A DNA stretch of 64,000 nt from JAHJQZ01 sp963675235 (lineage in GTDB: Bacteria; Pseudomonadota; Alphaproteobacteria; Rhizobiales; Devosiaceae). Position numbers and translations under genes: made by a program. The notes beneath the pieces are model-generated. The model had not been told where the DNA came from and did no database searches. It saw only the letters and a program-made list of their open reading frames with translations. The stretch's first letter is position 1; each line of letters opens with the position of its first letter. The stretch lies in contig CAXXFU010000004.1 of the NCBI GenBank assembly GCA_963675235.2, positions 248,001 through 312,000 of the forward strand. The letters are read 5' to 3'. Shown here piece by piece: positions 59,740-64,000 of this stretch.

Positions 59740-61683
59740 CTATTTGTTCATGCGGTTGTCGATCAGGTCTTCAACCACATGCGGATCGGCCAGCGTCGAG
59801 GTGTCGCCCAGAGCGCCGAAGTCGTTCTCGGCGATCTTCCTGAGGATGCGACGCATGATCTTGCCCGACCGGGTCTTGGGCAGGCCCGGGGCCCACTGGA
59901 TGAAATCGGGCGCCGCGAACGGGCCGATCTCGGTGCGGACCCAGGTCCTGAGTTCCTTCTTGAGCTCGTCGCTCGGTTCTTCGCCGGACATCAGGGTGAC
60001 ATAGCAGTAGATGCCCTGGCCCTTGACGTTGTGCGGATAGCCGACGACGGCCGCTTCGGAGACCTTGGCATGCGCGACCAGGGCACTTTCGATCTCGGCG
60101 GTGCCGATGCGGTGACCCGAGACGTTGAGAACGTCGTCGACGCGGCCCGTGATCCAGTAGTAGCCATCCTCGTCGCGGCGGCAGCCGTCGCCCGAGAAGT
60201 AGTAGCCCTTGTACTGCTGGAAGTAGGTCGAAACGAACCTGTCGTGGTCGCCGTAGACCGTGCGGGCCTGAGCCGGCCAGCTGTCCTTGATAGCGAGCAC
60301 GCCGTGGACTTCACCCGTTTCTGGCAGCGCTTCGCCGCTATTGGGATCGAGCACCACCGGCTGGATGCCGAAGAACGGCTTGGTCGCCGAACCCGGCTTG
60401 GTCGGAATGGCGCCGGGAAGCGGGGTCAGCATGAAGCCGCCCGTCTCGGTCTGCCACCAGGTGTCGACGATGGCGCATTTCTCGTGGCCGACCTTCTTGT
60501 GGTACCACATCCAGGCTTCCGGATTGATCGGCTCGCCGACAGATCCGAGAACCTTGAGGCTCGACAGGTCGGCGCGGTCGACGAATTCGTCGCCGGCTCC
60601 CATCAGCGAGCGGATCGCGGTCGGCGCGGTGTAGAAGATGTTGACCTTGTGCTTGTCGACCACGTCCCAGAAACGACCGGCGTCGGGGTAGTTCGGCACG
60701 CCTTCGAACATCAGCGTGGTGGCGCCGTTGGCCAGCGGTCCATAAACGATATAGGAGTGGCCCGTCACCCAGCCCACGTCGGCCGTGCACCAGAACACGT
60801 CGCCGTCGTGATAGTCGAACGTCAGCTCATGGGTGAGCGAGACATAGACGAGATAGCCGCCGGTGCAATGCTGCACGCCTTTGGGTTTGCCGGTCGAACC
60901 GGAGGTATAGAGGATGAACAGCGGATCTTCCGCATTCATCGGCTCGGGCGGGCAGTCGGCCGAAACCTTGGCCAGTTCCTCGTGATACCAGTGGTCGCGA
61001 CCCTCGACAAAGTTCACGTCGCCGCCGGTACGCTTGACCATCAGCACCTTGACGTCGGGCAGGTCCTTGAGCGCGATGTCGGCATTGGCCTTGAGCGGAA
61101 CGTGGCGGCCGCCACGCAGACCTTCGTCGGCGGTGACGAGCAGCTTGGCTTCACTGTCATGAACTCGGGAGGCCAGGGCGTCCGGAGAGAAGCCGCCGAA
61201 AACGATCGAATGCACGGCGCCGATGCGGGCGCAGGCCAGCATGGCATAGGCCGCTTCCGGGATCATCGGCAGATACAGGCAGATGCGGTCGCCCTTCTTG
61301 ACGCCCATCGACTTGTAGACATTGGCCAGCCGCGAGACCTCCTCGTGCAGCTGCTTGTAGGTGATGTTCTTGGTCTCGTTGGGATCGTCGCCTTCCCAGA
61401 TGATGGCAACCTGATCGCCGCGGGTCTCAAGATGGCGGTCGATGCAATTGGCAGCGACGTTGAGTTCGCCGTCTTCGAACCATTTGATCGAGACGTTGGG
61501 ATATTCGAACGTTGAATTCTTGACCTTCGTGAACGGCTTGATCCAGTCGAGGCGCTTGGCCTGTTCGCCCCAGAATCCGTCTGGGTCGTTGACCGAGCGT
61601 GCGTACATCTCCTCATACTGCTCAGCGGTCACCTTCGTGTTTTTCACGATTTCGGGGGGCGGATTAAAAACTGCGTCAGTCAT
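59740..61683 (-). CDS. acsA: Acetyl-CoA synthetase
   Basis: 647 residues from the ATG at 61683 (GGAG upstream). Activates acetate to acetyl-CoA with ATP. AMP-forming motifs: FILYTSGSTGKPKGVQHCTGGYLVY, WCTADVGWVTGHSYIVYGPL, DTWWQTETGGFM, YYFSGDGCRRDEDGYYWITGRVDDVLNVSGHRIGTAEIE, and the catalytic Lys in KTRSGKIMRRILRKIA, the site usually controlled by acetylation. Full length. Upstream are the liv-type ABC genes on the same strand. Confidence 0.98.
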   Translation of the reverse strand: MTDAVFNPPPEIVKNTKVTAEQYEEMYARSVNDPDGFWGEQAKRLDWIKPFTKVKNSTFEYPNVSIKWFEDGELNVAANCIDRHLETRGDQVAIIWEGDDPNETKNITYKQLHEEVSRLANVYKSMGVKKGDRICLYLPMIPEAAYAMLACARIGAVHSIVFGGFSPDALASRVHDSEAKLLVTADEGLRGGRHVPLKANADIALKDLPDVKVLMVKRTGGDVNFVEGRDHWYHEELAKVSADCPPEPMNAEDPLFILYTSGSTGKPKGVQHCTGGYLVYVSLTHELTFDYHDGDVFWCTADVGWVTGHSYIVYGPLANGATTLMFEGVPNYPDAGRFWDVVDKHKVNIFYTAPTAIRSLMGAGDEFVDRADLSSLKVLGSVGEPINPEAWMWYHKKVGHEKCAIVDTWWQTETGGFMLTPLPGAIPTKPGSATKPFFGIQPVVLDPNSGEALPETGEVHGVLAIKDSWPAQARTVYGDHDRFVSTYFQQYKGYYFSGDGCRRDEDGYYWITGRVDDVLNVSGHRIGTAEIESALVAHAKVSEAAVVGYPHNVKGQGIYCYVTLMSGEEPSDELKKELRTWVRTEIGPFAAPDFIQWAPGLPKTRSGKIMRRILRKIAENDFGALGDTSTLADPHVVEDLIDNRMNK

Positions 61684-61825
61684 CAGGTTCTCCATTCGAT
61701 GCGTCACATAGGGGAGTCCGCATCGGTTTGTTTTCCGCCAGCTCACGCAGCCCCTGCTTCCTCCTCAAATAGGCCAAGGGTTTTGCGACGGCGTGCCGGC
61801 TGGCTTTTTTTTCACCCTCTGGAGA

Positions 61826-62587
61826 TCAGATCGCAAGATATTCCTGCCGCAATTCAGGACTGTCGAGAACATCCTGAGCCGTGCCGGAAAAGGCGACCTG
61901 CCCCGTGTCGAGAATGACAGCGCGGTCGCTCAGCCGAAGCGCGGCGACCGCGTTCTGCTCGACAATAACCGAAGTTATGCCCAGCCGTTTGATGTTCATC
62001 AAGATTCGTTCAATTTCCTGCACAATAACTGGCGCGAGCCCTTCGTAGGGCTCATCGAGCAGTAAAAGCTTTACATCTCGCATCAAAGCGCGGGCAATCG
62101 CCAGCATTTGCTGCTCTCCACCGCTGAGAGTCGTGCCCTCCTGGCGCCGTCTTTCACCCAATCTGGGAAATGATTCGTAGACCTGCTCGACGGTCCAGCC
62201 GTGGCCGGCCGCAACCTGGGCAAGCTGCAGGTTCTCCTCGACTGTCAGGCCCTGAATGATTCGCCGATCCTCCGGAACCAGCTGAATTCCAGCCCTTGCC
62301 GCCTGAAATGCCGCCTTGTCGTGCAGGCCTTGTCCGTTGAGCCAGACCTCGCCCTTGCGCAATTCCGGCGTCTCGACGCGGGCAATTGCACGCAGCGTCG
62401 AGGTCTTGCCGGCACCGTTTCGTCCAAGCAGGGCGAGGATATCGCCCTCCTTGATATCGAAGCTCACTCCCTGAACGACATAGCTCTCACCGTAATACGC
62501 GTGCAAATCCTTGACAGAAAAGTACGGCTCTGCCGCCATCTCGGGCACCGGATTGTGATCGGTGCTTGCCATTTCAACGCTGGTCAT
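61826..62587 (-). CDS. livF: Branched-chain amino acid-type ABC transporter ATPase LivF
   Basis: 253 residues. Walker A LLGRNGAGKTST, signature LSGGEQQMLAIARALM, Walker B LLLLDEPYEGLAPVIVQEI and switch His replaced in the usual LivF way (IVEQN). It powers uptake of branched-chain or related amino acids, amides or carboxylates together with LivG. The first base of its ATG is the last base of the livG stop. Bases 61930-62290 are noticeably less GC-rich than flanking DNA. Confidence 0.92.
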   Translation of the reverse strand: MTSVEMASTDHNPVPEMAAEPYFSVKDLHAYYGESYVVQGVSFDIKEGDILALLGRNGAGKTSTLRAIARVETPELRKGEVWLNGQGLHDKAAFQAARAGIQLVPEDRRIIQGLTVEENLQLAQVAAGHGWTVEQVYESFPRLGERRRQEGTTLSGGEQQMLAIARALMRDVKLLLLDEPYEGLAPVIVQEIERILMNIKRLGITSVIVEQNAVAALRLSDRAVILDTGQVAFSGTAQDVLDSPELRQEYLAI

Positions 62588-63357
62588 CAGTGTGCCTCGC
62601 CCAGATATGCTTCCTTGACGCGCGGATCGGTACGCACGGCTTCCGGCTCGCCTTCGGCGATGATACGGCCGCCGGCGAGAACGGAAATCCGGTCGGCAAG
62701 GGAGAACACCACGTGCATGTCGTGTTCAATGATGATCTTGGTCATGCCGCGCGCCTTGATCTTCTTGAGAAGATCGATGGTGGTATTGGTGTCGTGGCGT
62801 GACATTCCGGCCGTGGGTTCGTCGAGCAGCAGCAGCCGCGGATGCTGGATCAGGCACATGGCCAGTTCCATGCGCCGCTTGTCGCCGCGCGACAGCGATC
62901 CGGAGCGGTGATGCATGCGCTCGGTGAGCCCGACGTCCTCGAGCGTGTGCTCGGCTTCCTCGCGAATATCGGTCTGATGTCCGAGTGTCGTGAAGAAATT
63001 GAGCTTGAACGAACCGTCGCGCCTGGCGAAGGCCGGCGCCATGACGTTTTCCAGCACCGTCAGATCGGGGAAGATTTCCGGCGTCTGGAAGACGCGGGCG
63101 ATGCCGAGCTGATTGATCTGATGCGGCGCCTTGCCGGTCAGCACCGCGCCGTCGAACACGACGGCGCCGCGCGTCGGGGCCAGGCGGCCGACAATGACAT
63201 TGAGCAATGTCGACTTGCCGGCGCCGTTCGGCCCGATGATCGCATGGGTCTTGCCCTCCTCGATCGATAGATCGATATCGGCCAGCGCATGCAGGCCGCC
63301 GAAGGTCTTGTGCACATCGTCGACGTGCAGAACGATGTTTCTGTCTTGAACGCTCAT
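62587..63357 (-). CDS. livG: Branched-chain amino acid-type ABC transporter ATPase LivG
   Basis: 256 residues. Walker A IIGPNGAGKSTLLNVI, Q-loop region ARVFQTPEIFPDLTV, signature LSRGDKRRMELAMCL (an SRGDK variant), Walker B LLLLDEPTAGMSRHDT and switch His in IIIEHDMHVV. The TAGMSRHDTN sequence is common in one subgroup of rhizobial transporters whose substrates vary. Lies between livM and livF. Confidence 0.92.
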   Translation of the reverse strand: MSVQDRNIVLHVDDVHKTFGGLHALADIDLSIEEGKTHAIIGPNGAGKSTLLNVIVGRLAPTRGAVVFDGAVLTGKAPHQINQLGIARVFQTPEIFPDLTVLENVMAPAFARRDGSFKLNFFTTLGHQTDIREEAEHTLEDVGLTERMHHRSGSLSRGDKRRMELAMCLIQHPRLLLLDEPTAGMSRHDTNTTIDLLKKIKARGMTKIIIEHDMHVVFSLADRISVLAGGRIIAEGEPEAVRTDPRVKEAYLGEAH

Positions 63358-63366
63358 CGTTGTCCC

Positions 63367-64000
63367 CTATTCCGCCGGCTGCGGCTTCGCCGCTTCTTCG
63401 GTCTGACCGGCGTCACCATTGCCATTGCGATGGATGATGAGGCCCCAGATCAGTTTCGAACCCTGGACAATGCCGCCAGGCAGGAAGATCACCACGACGA
63501 TGAACAGCAGCCCGAGCGTCAGGTGCCAGCCTTCGCCGGTGAACGGGCTGATGACGCCGACCACGACATCCTGCACCGCTGGCGGCAGCCAGCCGAACCA
63601 CTCGTGCAGAACCCCCTCGTTGATCTTGGAGAAGATGTTCTCGAAGTACTTGATGAAGCCGGCGCCGAGCACCGGGCCCATCATTGTGCCCGCGCCGCCG
63701 AGCACGGTCATCAGCACGACCTCGCCAGAGGCGGTCCACTGCATGCGCTCGGCACCGGCCAGCGGATCCATGGCGGCGAGCAGTCCGCCGGCCAGACCCG
63801 CATACATGCCGGATATGACGAAGGCCGTCAGCATGTAGGGCTTGGTGTCAATGCCGGCGTAGCTCAACCGGTTGCGGTTGGCCTTGATCGCCTTGAGGAT
63901 CATGCCGAAGGGCGAGCGGAAGATCCTCAGCGACAGATAGAACACCAGGATCGCGATGACGGCGCAGAAGTAGTAGCCGATATTGAAGGTGAACACCCAG
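63367..64000 (-). CDS. livM: Branched-chain amino acid-type ABC permease LivM, 5' end outside window
   Basis: C-terminal 210 or so residues; the frame is open to the right edge. Motifs: SLRIFRSPFGMILKAIKANRNRLSYAGIDTKPYMLTAFVISGMYAGLAGGLLAAMDP and the LivM signature GGAGTMMGPVLGAGFIKYFENIF. It ends in a charged tail (NGNGDAGQTEEAAKPQPAE). Full LivM proteins are usually above 300 residues, so the N-terminal helices are missing only because the window ends. It sits nine bases upstream of livG. Confidence 0.92.
   Translation of the reverse strand, partial: WVFTFNIGYYFCAVIAILVFYLSLRIFRSPFGMILKAIKANRNRLSYAGIDTKPYMLTAFVISGMYAGLAGGLLAAMDPLAGAERMQWTASGEVVLMTVLGGAGTMMGPVLGAGFIKYFENIFSKINEGVLHEWFGWLPPAVQDVVVGVISPFTGEGWHLTLGLLFIVVVIFLPGGIVQGSKLIWGLIIHRNGNGDAGQTEEAAKPQPAE

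Noticed and set aside
1..64000. CRISPR arrays, insertion sequences, phage genes, integrases or attachment sites
   Set aside because: No regularly spaced repeats, transposase or integrase motifs were found; the only tRNA shows no partial 3' duplicate nearby.

Overview
The window is a stretch of high-GC chromosome (low-to-mid 60s % by eye) from an alphaproteobacterium, most likely of the Hyphomicrobiales (Rhizobiales). Support comes from the CIRCE-controlled groESL operon with an RpoH-like promoter, the hisS-hisZ-hisG order with short-form HisG plus HisZ, a tRNA-His without the usual G-1:C73 pair, rhizobial-type agl (alpha-glucoside) genes, and palindromic intergenic repeats of the kind scattered through Rhizobiales genomes. 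Genus cannot be fixed. I see no phage, insertion sequence, CRISPR array or plasmid module.

Layout. 1-8.2 kb: end of an NtrC-type regulator, a DUF427 gene, groES-groEL, a Sel1-repeat protein, a duplicated Cys-rich secreted protein, an Rrf2 regulator and a fasciclin protein. 8.2-12.3 kb (minus): hisS-hisZ-hisG and a TSUP transporter. 12.5-16.2 kb (minus): an ECF sigma factor, a membrane anti-sigma factor and a secreted subtilase, preceded by three identically spaced ECF-type promoters, two of which appear to drive small RNAs ending at intrinsic terminators. 16.2-24.2 kb: tag, an L,D-transpeptidase, a TadG-like von Willebrand protein, tRNA-His, a degenerate PAS/histidine-kinase protein and a cation diffusion facilitator. 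24.3-34.6 kb: alpha-glucoside uptake and hydrolysis (aglEFG, aglA, aglK, aglR), a LOG-family enzyme and a GH1 glucosidase. 34.7-45.7 kb: GGDEF-EAL, Mrp, transaldolase, aminotransferase, etfBA, an FG-GAP protein, an M20 hydrolase, an AbrB-family membrane protein and a small secreted protein. 45.9-53.7 kb: an enteric-type maltose system (malEFG, GH13 glucosidase, LacI regulator, malK). 53.8-58.9 kb: a hydroxyacid dehydrogenase and the Anbu cluster (ATP-grasp, alpha-E, transglutaminase-like, Anbu protease). 59-64 kb: a DHFR-like reductase, acsA and part of a liv-type ABC transporter.

How it fits together. Two parallel sugar modules import oligosaccharides (probably maltose, trehalose or sucrose-like alpha-glucosides) and cleave them with cytoplasmic GH13 enzymes. 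Both carry LacI regulators and related 14-bp CG-centred operators, and both have a strong stem-loop just after the binding-protein gene. The ECF locus is the most unusual part: the same promoter signature (TTGAACC, 16-bp spacer, CGTCYA) occurs before sigma, before two predicted sRNAs and before the Cys-rich secreted protein about 10 kb away. The anti-sigma extracytoplasmic domain also resembles the propeptide of the subtilase encoded next to it. In the Anbu cluster the transglutaminase-like protein has apparently lost its catalytic cysteine.
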